Below, one piece after another: positions 12,246 through 22,680 of a DNA stretch of 64,000 nucleotides. The translations under genes and the position numbers were made by a program. The stretch comes from Cricetomys ansorgei (Eukaryota > Chordata > Mammalia > Rodentia > Nesomyidae), in NCBI GenBank assembly GCA_026225945.1, contig JAMJFZ010001258.1:10206001-10270000 (forward strand), given 5' to 3'. The stretch's first letter is position 1. The number at the start of each line of letters is the position of its first letter. The notes below the pieces were generated by a model, which saw only the letters and a list, made by a program, of their open reading frames with translations, had not been told where the DNA came from and did not search any database.

Positions 12246-12552
12246 GCCATCTAGCGAGGTATGCACAATTAGTTTTTCACTATAGAAGACACACTGAGGT
12301 GTGGCAGCAAGCCCAAGTCTGTACAGTCAGCAATTGGCAGAAGAGGGCTAGCACCTCTTCTGTTTTTCCTTGTTCCACTGTAGTGCTTGGATAGACCAAG
12401 TAGAGCATTCTGGGGACTGGGACACACTCAGATGCATACTTAGCTGTGGACCACACATCATGCTTGTTTTCCTGAGATTGACCAAGCTGTGTGTGACCCC
12501 TATGGATGTGCTCCAGTCTCTGCTAATGTTTGTGTTCTGTTTATTCCCCCAG
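12246..12552 (+). other. SORCS1: Intron end and splice acceptor before the transmembrane exon
   Basis: About 300 bp of unique sequence ends in a pyrimidine tract (ttctgtttattccccc) and AG at 12551-12552. This is a good acceptor for the exon that starts at 12553. Confidence 0.85.
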
Positions 12553-12658
12553 CCCCACTGGTGGACCTCACTCCAGCCCACAGTGGATCTGCCATGCTGA
12601 TGTTGCTGTCAGTGGTGTTTGTGGGGCTGGCCGTATTCGTCATCTACAAGTTTAAAAG
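12553..12658 (+). CDS. SORCS1: SORCS1 transmembrane exon
   Basis: This 106-bp exon encodes the juxtamembrane stretch PLVDLTPAHSG, one hydrophobic membrane span of roughly 22 residues, and the basic stop-transfer sequence YKFKR. SorCS1 is a type I membrane receptor of the VPS10 family that sorts cargo such as APP-related proteins between the cell surface and endosomes. The sequence is recognisable as SorCS1 and not SorCS3 because of the tail exons that follow. The exon starts in phase, with its first two bases completing a codon. It ends with AG of the arginine codon, followed by donor gtgcgt at 12659. Both possible partners (12779 and 14339) supply a G to complete that codon. The rest of the receptor lies outside the window upstream. 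Confidence 0.96.
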
Positions 12659-12778
12659 GTGCGTGTTCCCCCTTCCATCCCTCTGCCTCGTCCCTCTTCC
12701 TGACAGGTTCAGAAGCAATAAATCACAGAGAAACTCACCTCCGGCACAGAGCAGTGATGCTTTCTGTTAATGTTTTAG
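12659..12778 (+). other. SORCS1: 120-bp intron between transmembrane and tail exons
   Basis: Donor gtgcgt starts at 12659 and acceptor ttttag ends at 12778. At 120 bp the intron is short for this gene, whose introns are generally very large. If retained, translation would run into a stop at 12768-12770. Confidence 0.9.
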
Positions 12779-12939
12779 GAAGATTCCGGGGATTAATGTT
12801 TATGCCCAGATGCAAAATGAGAAAGAACAAGAGATGATCAGTCCAGTCAGTCACACTGAAAGCAGGCCCAGTATTCCTCACTCTGACCTCAGGAGGCCTG
12901 GCCAGCTTATAGATGAGAAGGTGGAATCCCAGCTCCTAG
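12779..12939 (+). CDS. SORCS1: SORCS1 cytoplasmic tail exon (KIPGINVYAQM tail)
   Basis: The exon is 161 bp and begins with the G that completes arginine, then KIPGINVYAQMQNEKEQEM and a serine/proline-rich stretch ending in VESQLL. The YAQM motif fits the YxxPhi signal read by clathrin adaptors, as expected for a sorting receptor tail. The exon ends at 12939 with one base of a codon, followed by donor gtaaat. Because 161 is not a multiple of three, it can continue in frame only into 14611, not into 14339. The sequence matches what I know of the SorCS1 tail, with QLL where I recall QLI in human. Confidence 0.95.
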
Positions 12940-12947
12940 GTAAATGA
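12939..12947 (+). CDS. SORCS1: Read-through tail end: donor translated as Gly-Lys-stop
   Basis: If the donor at 12940 is not used, the frame reads ggt aaa tga and ends the protein as QLLGK. A known SorCS1 isoform ends in the same way (QLIGK, from memory of the human protein), so this is very likely a genuine terminus and not just an intron-retention artefact. The 3' end of such a transcript is not defined here. Confidence 0.75.
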   Translation, partial: GK

Positions 12948-14338
12948 TGTCCAGTAGCCATCAGCTGCCCAGGCTGAGTAGTCAACACTAACCTGCCCTC
13001 TAACCCTTTCTGGCTTTACATAACCACTTTTTTTCTGCTCTAACACCATGAGAGAAACAGCTAAGATACTCTTTTCCTGCTCCTGTCTAGCTATTTTTCT
13101 CTCATTAAATCCCCCCTCCTTTTTTTTCTAAAACACTAAGCTTCAAAAGTATATGAGCAATGAACATAGTCTTTTTCACTAAATGCTGTTTAAGAAAGAA
13201 AAGCTTCAAAATCTGGGGGACGTGGGGAGATGTGTATTGACCTGAACAAAACAGAGCTGTCTCTACTACACACAAATCTAAGGCTAAGCTGCTATAGGAC
13301 ACCAGAAGAACCTGCCGTAAGAAGATTGGCTAGCCTGACAATGTAGGGAGGTTTTTTTTGTCTGCTCATTTTTGTTCTTGTTTTTGTTTTTCAAGTCCAG
13401 TGGCTGCCCTAAAACTATGACCCTGGAAATGTGGAACATGAGAACCTGAGGACAGGGGCTTATAGTTTGCAGAATGCCTCTGAAGTGGGGAAGCATAAAG
13501 ACAAGTTGGAGAATTAGGCTATGAAAGGGCAGACAGACCTCAGTCTCTGTTTTAACTAGAAGTTTTGGCACCAGATGTCAATGCAGTTTTGTTTACCCAT
13601 GATCTAAGCGTGAGAGTCTGATACCTTTCTGTAGTGAGCATGAGACTCAGTTGCTAAGTCTCACTATGTATTACAGAAGAAATTTTTTAGGAACTTATAC
13701 AAACTCAATGAGCCACCACTGCTGATCCCTTTCCCTTCTGGGTCCTGGAGTCTGTGGCTGACTGCGATGGAGACATTACGTGGCAGTTGCATTGTGCTAA
13801 TGTCATGATGCCAGATCACCTAGAGTGCCTTTTTATAAAAGATGTTTGATCTATTACATGAAAGGAAATGGTTTTGCAAATGAAAAGAGAATTTTCTCTT
13901 TAAGTGGATGTGAGAAAGGTCTGTGGCTGCATTAGAGGAAGTTTAAATGTGATGAGCAGCACTGGCCAGAGATCATAATAACAGCTGTAGCCACATCTGG
14001 TGTCCAATTTTCACAGTTCATTTTCTTTGATTTGGTGGAGACAGGGTGATAAAAAGACACAATAGCTTTGGCTTAAAAAGTATAGAAGCTTCTCTGTCTC
14101 TCTGTCCAAAGTAACATTACATACTCCGTCTATGTACTTCTGGAGCATCTTGATTGCTGCGTCATTTAGGGGGTCGCTTGGTTCTTGTCTCCATTTCCAT
14201 GTGGTGTGAATCACAGTGGCTGGGTCTTAAAGTAGCGATGCCTCCTTGGCTAGCAACATCTCACAGCACTTTGCAGTCTCTGACACCTTTCCATTTCCAG
14301 TGTCATTAAATGAGTAAGTGTTACACATTTTCTCTTAG
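12940..14338 (+). other. SORCS1: Intron between alternative SORCS1 tail exons
   Basis: No coding exon with suitable splice sites is recognised between 12948 and 14338. The interval has a T-rich run near 13110 and modest unique sequence. It is also candidate 3' UTR for the read-through isoform, but there is no strong AATAAA shortly after 12947. Confidence 0.6.
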
Positions 14339-14474
14339 GAGAGTAGCTTTACCCTCCCCTCCCTCCCCTTCTACTCAACCTGGTGACTCATCTCTCCGAT
14401 TGCAAAGACCAAGACAAGCCACTCCGCCTTCAACGCCAAAGCGGGGATCTGCTGGGGCACAATTTGCAATTTAA
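14339..14474 (+). CDS. SORCS1: SORCS1 alternative tail exon (RVALPSPP tail)
   Basis: Acceptor ctcttag ends at 14338. The first G completes the split arginine from 12658, giving KFKR followed by RVALPSPPSPSTQPGDSS. The frame continues through a basic, threonine/proline-rich segment (ATPPSTPKRG) to QFAI and a TAA at 14472-14474. This is a known SorCS1 tail of entirely different sequence from the KIPGINVYAQM tail. It lacks a tyrosine sorting signal and is proline-rich. There is no good donor after the stop, so the exon is probably terminal and runs on through 14611 into the common 3' UTR. I am not certain which published isoform letter it corresponds to. Confidence 0.94.
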
Positions 14475-14610
14475 GGAAAAACCCAAAAGGCTACGGGAGA
14501 CCTGCTGATCAGAAAAGAATTTCGCTCTTGTCAAGCTCAGCATCCTTCATGACCACTAACTTTATGTTTTTTTTTTTCTTCTTCTGTTGTTCTGTTTCCT
14601 ATTTTGCCAG

Positions 14611-14675
14611 GAAGTATTTCCATAGTTGCTGAGAATCAAAGCACAAAAGAAATCCCTACCTATGTAAATGTTTGA
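14611..14675 (+). CDS. SORCS1: SORCS1 terminal coding exon (YVNV tail)
   Basis: Acceptor attttgccag ends at 14610. Joined to 12939, the split codon becomes glycine and the frame reads SISIVAENQSTKEIPTYVNV with a TGA at 14673-14675. The same STKEIP block occurs in the paralogue SorCS3, which supports homology. The C-terminal YVNV fits both a YxxPhi endocytic signal and the YxN motif bound by Grb2-type SH2 domains; the latter is inference. The exon continues as 3' UTR. Confidence 0.95.
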
Positions 14676-16014
14676 ATGGAGGACGCCAGTAAAACAAACA
14701 AAAAATAAAATAAAAACAAATCAAAATCCAAAATAACAAACAAACACTCATTGCATCGGGACTTTTAAATTCTTCAGACACAGACAACAAGGGTTTTTAG
14801 CTTTAAGCCTGTGCATGTGGACAATACCTTGCGAACACGTTTGGAGGGGCAGTGTACAGGTGCTCTATTTTAATGGAAAACACTCCCCTCCCCTTCTCTT
14901 TTTCTGATCGGTCATGTTTGTAGAAAATTCATAACATATATAGGCCAAGGAAATCTGCATGTATTTTTGGAAATATCCTTGGCTCTAGATTTAACAGCTG
15001 TTTTAGCACTACGGGCTGATGGGTGGATTAGCCATCGCCAGCCTTTTCATGAGATGCCAAGACATGCACAGGAGAATGAAACCCTGAGCTGCTTCTCTGT
15101 TTCAGTAACCGTCACTTTCCTTTCTCACTTAGTGTTAGTAGCTCTGTTGGTCACCAGTGACCATGGGCTTCTTTCTCTCCGTTCTCTGTGGCCACAGGGA
15201 CAAAGATGCTAGGTAAAGATCCATATCCACGTATGCATTTTCGATAGGAACAGAAAGGAGGCTGGGAAGCAAAGCATATCAGAAATGGACCTTTGTTTTC
15301 TACTCAACTTTTCTCCTTGCGGCTTTTCCCCCTCCTGCCCCAAGTAATGTAAAAACAAAGACAAAAAAGTGGAAATCTTTTTCCCCAGTAGGTACTTGTT
15401 ATCCTACCTTCCTGTTTGTCTTGGCATCCATGTGTGGACATATTCTCTTGACGTTTTTTCAGTTTTTTTCCCCTCCTATTTCCCCCCATTATCATTCAAC
15501 AGATCTCACTTTTTCCTCCTCAAATGTTTTGCTAGATTTTGGACATTAAACCTGATATTTCCTAAAAGTGGCCTAGCCTATGCCAACCCTAACTCCTTTC
15601 TCTCACACGTCTTCTTCTCTATCAATTTGGTATGCTCCCATGCATGCCAGCTTCCCTGTGCACTGGCCAGGCAGCATCCTGCCCAGCCGCCTTCAGATCC
15701 ATGACCCCTTCATCTCTTCCTCTACAACCTTCCTTTGCCAAATACCTCTGCCTTTCCCACCTGGAAACATACACTGTGTGCGTGAAAGAGTTAATACATG
15801 CGAAGCAATCTACACCTGGCCATGTACTTTGGAAAGGAGAGCATAGATATGAACAGTGGTGGTTTTGCACATTAGCAAAAATCTTACGAGGTCTGATTCT
15901 AGAAGATTCTCATAAGAAATGTTCTTTTGAATGTGTGACTATACTGCAGGGTAATATCTTCTGTGATAGTTGCTGTTACCTGATATGTCCTCTCTAGAAT
16001 AACCATATTTGTAA

Positions 16015-16020
16015 AATAAA
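16015..16020 (+). terminator. SORCS1: Candidate internal polyadenylation signal AATAAA
   Basis: A canonical AATAAA lies 1.34 kb after the last stop and is followed by a T-rich stretch (gattttttt). It could give a shorter 3' UTR. Use is unproven. Confidence 0.4.
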
Positions 16021-17975
16021 ACTGATTTTTTTAACCAGAAGGAGAATCAGGTTAATGGACTTAATATATAAGAATATTGAAAAACCTATAAGAATAGGTC
16101 TTCTCCTATATTTGGATGCAGTTTTGCCTATTTAAGATGATTTCACTGATTTCATGTATGTACTCTGATCTTCGAGTATCATGATGTTTATAAGGAAAAA
16201 AAATAAGTCAATATAAAGGGGAAGAATAGCTGCTTATGGCAAAGTAAAGCTCACAACCCTCGGGGCCTCAAAACAAAAGAAAACCAGTTTCCCCAGAGTG
16301 GTCATGAAAGAACGCCCACAGAAAGGAGTAGAGCCTGTGCCCTGCTGAAGTCCTTTTTTTAATATTACTGAAGTCCCTTCACCATTGTGGACTGGAAAAA
16401 GCCTACTCCCAAGTTGGGATGAAAGATGTCCTGGTAATCCACTTCCAGAACCGAGCCCCCTTCTTGGCTGTGTCTTAAAGCTAACAACAGGGTATAGTCA
16501 AGGGCCTTGGTATATCCCAGTGATCAGATGACCCTGCCCTTGTATAGCTGAGGTGTGGGGACAGTAGGAAAGCTGTTGTCAGAGGTTAATCAAGTAGAAA
16601 GTTTTATGCTAGAGGATGTCTCATGTGAACTTGGGCAGTGAATTATGCCTGGGGACATAATCAATCAATTCTCAACCTGCCAGGCTTCCTATCTCGTAGG
16701 AAACATCTTCATTGATTCTCTTCAGTTGGAGTTCTCCAAATTTAGTCTGGAAGATAAAAGTCTTCGGAAACCAAAATAGATTCACTCAAACCAGCACAGG
16801 GAATCCTCAGAGTTGCAGCTTGGTTTATTCTAATTAGAAAATCATTATGAAAAACAGAAGAACACTCCTGATCTAGTACAGTGCCTTGCCTAGAATAATA
16901 TTGAGAAAATTGTCAGTTAAATGACAATGAATGGGTGGAATATACAGAGAAGAAGGGGCTATAAGTCTTCATTTACAATAGAGATGGGCTTGAGATAACC
17001 TGGCATCCTGGAAAGTGACCAAAGTAGACAGTGATAGATTCAGCCCTCTCCGGTGCCCGCACGTGCCTCTCCTCAAAGCTCCCTCCCACCTGTAGGTGAT
17101 TGGTGAGGCAAGGATCTTAGAGGGGACCTCCTAGTTCCTGTAACCTTGGCTAGTGGCTCTCAGAGTGTGACGTCTTGGACAACACTACCAGTGTCACCTA
17201 CACATGTTTGAAATACAGGTTCAAACCAGGCTGAAACTGACCCTGCTATTTTGGAAATTCTAGGAGATCAATAGTATTGTTTTCTGTTTATGGCTCACGG
17301 CAGTCCTAACAATCTGTGTCAACAAGCCATTATGATATTGGTTATGATATACACTCAAGTGTGAGAACCACCATAGCAGGCTCTGCAGGCGAATCCCAGT
17401 GAGAAAGAAACATTGAGAACCTACAAGTGGGACGGACCCAAGTGCCTACCTCTCACTAATAGCAGGTGCAAACACAACAAGGAGCTTGGTGGACTTAAGG
17501 CCAAAGGAGTGTGGGGAGGAGGAATACACGGAAGGTAAGGTTCAAGGCAAGCCCAAACTCGGATACTGCAACATTTCTTAAAAACCCAGAGGGCAAACTG
17601 TGCACGCATGCTCTACCCTGAACTACTCACCGTCTCCCCCTTGCCTTATTCCTCATTGGATTCACTGTCCAAATTGCAGAGGTTTGCTTTGCTTTTTTTT
17701 TTTTTCTTTTTCTTTTTCCAGAAGTTCCAAACAGCAACTTTGAAAGCAATGGGGTGCTTGGCTGTTCTGTGTTTTCCAGGATCCCAACTGAGCATTGAAA
17801 CCCCTCATTTGCCAACTTATTTTTATAGGAAGCCAATTTAAAAAATAATGAAAGTTTTCTTATAGTATTGGAACTACTTCTAATTTTAAAATGACTTTTT
17901 TGATGTATTTTTTTGTTAAATATTATGTAGTGTAATGTATAATTGCTCTTGTTTATTGCTTTTACAATCATATTT

Positions 17976-17981
17976 ATTAAA
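17976..17981 (+). terminator. SORCS1: Candidate main polyadenylation signal ATTAAA
   Basis: ATTAAA is the commonest variant signal. It is followed about 20-45 bp later by a GT/T-rich stretch (cctctttgtgtttattt), as expected for a cleavage site near 17995. The upstream 150 bp is AU-rich. An AATAAA at 18049-18054 is the alternative. Confidence 0.5.
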
Positions 17982-17997
17982 CAGATAATATCTCTAA

Positions 17998-19966
17998 AGT
18001 CTTGGCCTCTTTGTGTTTATTTAATCCTAAAACATGTTTTTTTCTAAAAATAAAAATGATGTGGTTACAAGATTTCCTAAATGCTAATTGTGTGAGAATA
18101 CAGTTAACTCTATACTCTTGAGTTTTTACTTCCAAAGTGCTCTATTCCCTGAATTCTGTTTGCATTCCTGTTGACTATGTAATAACTGTCATTTTATCAA
18201 AGTATACTGTTGCACTTAAAAATCAGGCCAAAACGGTTACTTTGCAATAAGTAATGTTTGTTGCCATTGCTTGCAATTTTTCCACTATTAATAAGGAACA
18301 AAGCTATTCAAAACTTTGTAGTTAACCAAAGGGATGAACCTGGGTGCGATGAGATGGCATGCTGAGGGCTCCTAGGTAGGATAGAAAGGGCTTTGCACTG
18401 GGAATTGGAGAAGGGGCTTCTACATCTGGCCTTGCCAGCTGTGTGACCTTGAGCAACGCTTTAATGTACATAAGCTACAGTGTCTTCATGCATGTAATGG
18501 GAAGGAAAATGACCCCTTCCAGCTTTCGAATTCTCAGTGGATGAGTCATTCCCAAGAGTCAGATGATTGTTTTGAAATTAGTGGAAGACAAAAACATGGT
18601 CTAGATACAAATATTTACAGTCCCGTGGCTTGCCTATATAACTGAAATCTCATTGGACACATGTTGTTCTTTGTACTGGGTCTGCAAACACTATACCATC
18701 CTTTGCCTTCCTGTAGGTCCGCTGGGGTAAGAATGTTGTTGCTAATTAGCCCAGTTTCAGAATGCATGAGAATCTTTTTTTTTTTTTTGCCTTCCTTAAC
18801 CTCACAAATTAAGTACTGTGATCCTTCATTCCTTTCCATGCAAGAAAGTAGGCTGTTCTGTCTCTTTAGGGGTGGTCTGTCTCTTGTGTCAGTCAGGGTA
18901 GAGTCAAAAACTAGAAAATGTCCCTAGGTAATTTACACAGAAGTGATTAAACACAGGGATTTGTTAATTAAATAACAGAAAAGCCAACATGCTGACGAAG
19001 AGCAGATACACCTCCAGAGGAAGCCTGTAATTTTCAACAGCTCCATGGACACAGATGGTCCTTGAGCCAGGACAGCCCTGATGGAAAGCTGCAGACACAG
19101 CAACTATGTCTGCCTTGAGCTTAAGCCATGCAGGAGGCACCACTAAGGCTAGTGATGCTGCCCAGGCAGAGGATACTGGAAGAGATGAAGAGATGGTCCT
19201 TTTTATTCACTCTGGCCCTTGTGAGCATCAGATCCTATGATGTCATTTACTGAGACAGAGATTAGAAAGGGAGAATGTAGGGAATGCGTTCAAAAGAACA
19301 GACCCGTTAATGGCACAACATCCCTGCCAAGTTCAGCCTGGATCAAAGGGACAAAGCCACCCCCCCCCCACCTCAATCCACACACAGATTAAATGGGCAA
19401 GCCCTTCTCTGGCTTGTTTGCCATGCTCACATATCAGAAGGTTGATATTATGCTTATGTGGATGTAGCTGGTTCTACTTTTCTTCCCCAATCCTGTGCTC
19501 ATTTAGACAAGGACCTATATTTTAGCCTATTTACATTCCTTCAGCATCTAGCACTGGACGTTGCCATTAGGGGGCACTAGATAAATGTTTGATAAATTCA
19601 ACCCTTGAATTTTAGTTTTAGCATTGTCAGTAAATCCATTTTATGTAGCACTCATCTCTGAGGTGGCTTCACAGGGCAAGCCTAACCCAGCAGCACCTCT
19701 AATTACATGTCCAATTGCTGTTTGTCAAGAATCAACACCTCCCTGCCCTTCTTTTCTGCTAGCGCTCAAGCAGCTGTGTTCAAGGGGCTATTCTTAGAGA
19801 TTAATTTAAGTAAAATAATTGCAGTTTAGAAAAAAAAGAAAGGAAAAAAGCTAGCTAAAAAGCAGAATAAAAATCAAAGCCCTAAATTTCGTTTCTAAAT
19901 CATCAATAATTTGTTTGCTTCTCTCCTAAGGAAATAATAGAAATGAGTGAGTGAAAAAGACACATT
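17998..19966. other. Downstream flank of SORCS1
   Basis: There is no gene. 18060-18320 is unique, AT-rich sequence. 18890-19250 has the texture of an old degraded repeat that I cannot classify. 19360-19372 is a short C run. Confidence 0.5.
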
Positions 19967-20114
19967 TGGGGTTGGCAAGGTAGTTTTAGAGGGTAGAGGT
20001 GTTTCTGCATGATGACCTGAGTTCAATCCACGGATCCCACAAGGTGGCAGAAGTGAACTGACTCCCAAGAGTTGTCCTCTGACCGCCACGTGTTCACCCT
20101 GGTATGCATACACT

Positions 20115-20161
<47 letters not shown>

Positions 20162-20175
20162 TTAATTTTTAAAAG
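19967..20175 (+). mobile_element. B2-superfamily SINE (B3-like) with CA tail
   Basis: It starts 'ggggttggcaaggtag', followed by 'gatgacctgagttcaatcc', 'acaaggtggcagaag', 'ttgtcctctgacc' and a terminal CA microsatellite (20118-20160). The order matches B3-type B2 elements with a tRNA-related head. The long CA and GA runs explain the open frames on the opposite strand. Confidence 0.85.
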
Positions 20176-21687
20176 AGAGAGAGAGAAATGCATGTTTGAG
20201 TGTTGCTTGCATAATAAGAGAATCACAAAATAATTCAAGGTGAAAAAAACCACAAGGAAATGGCCATTGTGAATGTTACATACACCGATAGAAATTTGTA
20301 ATTTACCCAATATAGATATGAATTGATCTGTATTTCCAGACATGGTTATAGACAGTGATAACAAAGCTGCCAAAAACGCAGATATTTTATAGCTTCCTTC
20401 ATAAAATACACAAGCTAATGGGTATATTAAAGAAGTTATATAATTCACTATAACATATATTGCTACTTTACATATAAGGCACTTTCAAGACACTGAAATG
20501 TAAAAATGAAACACAATAGGTATCAGAGTGACAGGACAGGAATAAGGAAGAGGGGAATTTGTCTTCAGAAGCAGAAATGTCTAGATGTCCAGGGAATGCT
20601 TCTCTTGGTTCTGAAAGGCTGAAAATCAAACTATCTGTTTGGAGACAAAATGCATTGCCCCCATTTGCAAAGTAAATCTTAGGACACATCACTCAAAAAA
20701 CAAATGTTTGAATTTTTCTTATTATCATTATTAATTAGAAATACTTCTGAGATGATGGGGAAATAAACTTCACATGATGCTTGTGAATTTTGCCCAGAGA
20801 ATTGCATAGAGGCATTAACATTAATTAAGAAGCATCTGTGTTCAAAAAAATCACCACACTATACAGTGCAGTACAATAAAAGTTCCTCAAATCTGAGAGC
20901 ATCACAAGGAAGGCTGTTCTCATACTCCAGCCTCATGTTTCTAGAAGTACAAAAAGTTACAAAAACCTAATTGATGAGTATCAACCACATTAAAACAGTA
21001 GGACAGATTGTTTTGTTTTTGTTTTACACAAAATAAGTAGCACCATAGAATAGTATGGTTGGTAGGTTAGAAGTAATTTGATCTGGTTTTGGTGCTATAC
21101 CTCTAGTCCCAGTCCTCAGAGGCAGAAGCAGAGACAGAGGGATCGCCAGTACCTTGACTGCTTAAGGAATCCACCCCAAAAGCAAAACAAAGATGAAATA
21201 TTTGAATATAGTAGCAGATGGAAGAAGTCCTCTCTAACAGGAGAGAGGGAAAGGGCAAAGAATAAGACAACTGATCTATCTATGTAATTTCAGTCTGAGG
21301 GCCCTAGAGAAGACTGGCAGCCTCAACCTCTTCCTCACACCTGGGAGCAGCACATAGTTCACAGATTTTCCCAGCAATCCACATTTGGCAACTTGGCTCT
21401 GGTCTTAGTAATGTTAATGTTGTGCGAAGTCCATATTTGAGGTTCTCTGTTACAAGATGGATGGAGGGGGTTTAAAGATGGGCATATATTTTCAGAAAAT
21501 AAAAACCAGAACGAAACTAAGGCATTTCAATATGTGCATGTGTATGTACCTGCTTAAAATCATGTTTATCTATTAACAACAGCTTTTAGATGCAGAGTAA
21601 AGTCTTAATAAATGCATATAAACTAATAAAGATGTTGTAGCAGAATCATATTTAACATAGATGATTTCCATTGAAATTATTTTTCTA
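20176..21687. other. Repeat-poor stretch, no gene seen
   Basis: I see no open frame with recognisable similarity and no identifiable element. The sequence is AT-rich with one short T/GTTTT run near 21010. Confidence 0.5.
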
Positions 21688-21906
21688 GAGGCTGGAGAGA
21701 TGACTCAGCAGTTAAGAACATTGGCTGCTCTTGCAGAGGACCCGGGTTCAATTCTCAACACCAACAAGGTGACTCACAAGCATCTGTATCTCCAGTTCCA
21801 AGAAATCCGACACCCTCTTCTGACCTCCATGGGCACCAGGAACACACATGGTGCACAGATATACATCCAGGCAAAACATCCATACACATAAAGTAAAAAT
21901 AAAATG
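21688..21906 (+). mobile_element. B2 SINE, full length with target duplication
   Basis: The head 'gaggctggagagatgactcagcagttaagaac' is the tRNA-related B2 start (split here across its A box). It is followed by 'ttctgacctccatgg' and an A-rich end with AAATAAAA. An exact 9-bp duplication, atttttcta, flanks it at 21679-21687 and 21907-21915, which defines both ends. Confidence 0.93.
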
Positions 21907-22007
21907 ATTTTTCTAAAGTATTTCGAGGCATAAGAAAAATTTTTATGAAATGTGAAGAGCAGAATTTAAAATGTCACAGGGTGAAATAATAGTTTGGACA
22001 GAAACCA

Positions 22008-22095
22008 CAGGATGAGGGAACACCTCAGTAACAGAGCTCTTGTCTAACATGCACAGTGTCCTGGATTCAGTCACCAGTACTACCACAAAACGTGA
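22008..22095 (+). mobile_element. ID-like SINE fragment
   Basis: The core 'cctcagtaacagagctcttgtctaacatgc' followed by 'cctggattcagtcaccagtac' parallels the tRNA-Ala-derived ID head. It is short and diverged. Confidence 0.55.
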
Positions 22096-22477
22096 ACCTG
22101 TACACACAAAAATAAGGAAATCTAAATGAAAAATCTAAAAACGTATTACCCCTTGGTATGTCTTCTTTCTAACTTTGGATGTTTTAAATTCTCTTCACTT
22201 CTGAAATGAATGTGTAGTCCTCATATGCTTGGACTAAACATACTCTAAATGAGGTATGAAGAAATGATTTATAAGGAAATATATATGCCCATTAAACCAA
22301 TACTATAATTATAAACTGTATATAAAGTTCCTAGGAACACCACAGTTATGGAAGTGTGCAATTATTCTCTTTAAAACTAAAAATTAAACAACTGTCACTT
22401 TTATCAATTGAAATTCCTACCGAGATGAAAATATTACTATGCTGTTTTTGTATCTGTAATTCATGAACTTTATGAAT

Positions 22478-22640
22478 ATATTTCATTCATTTTTAATTAA
22501 ATTTTTAGGTTATCATGCAAAGTAATGAGTTTCACTTTGACATTTTCTTATGTATGTGTCATTATTCTTCGCAATCATTTGTTCCTTTCACCCATTATAA
22601 TGAACTTTCAAGAGTTCACAATACTTAAAATGTATAATCT
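22478..22640 (-). mobile_element. L1 3'-end fragment
   Basis: A T-rich start followed by 'aggttatcatgcaaagtaatgag' (split pattern) and 'tatgtatgtgtcatta' resembles the reverse complement of rodent L1 3' tails. The call is from pattern memory only. A short CA run follows at 22652-22680. Confidence 0.45.
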
Positions 22641-22680
22641 TACTATCCATACACACAAACACACACACACACACACACTC

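Larger units (their letters stand above)
1..12552 (+). other. SORCS1: Intronic sequence upstream of the SORCS1 transmembrane exon
   Basis: No stretch here could be matched to the SORCS1 ectodomain, so I read the whole interval as part of one large intron. It contains ERV copy A (659-2774), an LTR-like repeat (7500-8035), a B1 (9533-9690) and solo LTR C (11917-12245). The stretches 2781-6880, 8080-9530 and 9691-11910 show no gene, RNA or recognisable repeat except small AT-rich and T-rich runs. Short open frames in them lack splice-site-bounded family similarity. An exon of an unfamiliar ectodomain segment could have been missed. Confidence 0.7.
14676..17997 (+). other. SORCS1: SORCS1 3' UTR (inferred extent)
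   Basis: About 3.3 kb of mostly unique sequence follows the last stop codon. It has an A-rich patch at 14694-14745 and a T-rich run at 17693-17720. I see no SINE or LTR between the stop and 17997, which contrasts with the flanks and fits transcribed, constrained sequence. The end is placed just after the ATTAAA at 17976-17981. Open frames within it are short and unremarkable. Confidence 0.65.

Noticed and set aside
19967..20040. Possible tRNA gene from the A/B box-like head
   Set aside because: It is the tRNA-derived head of a B3-type SINE, not a folded tRNA.
21661..21891. 76-codon open frame
   Set aside because: It lies in the B2 SINE.
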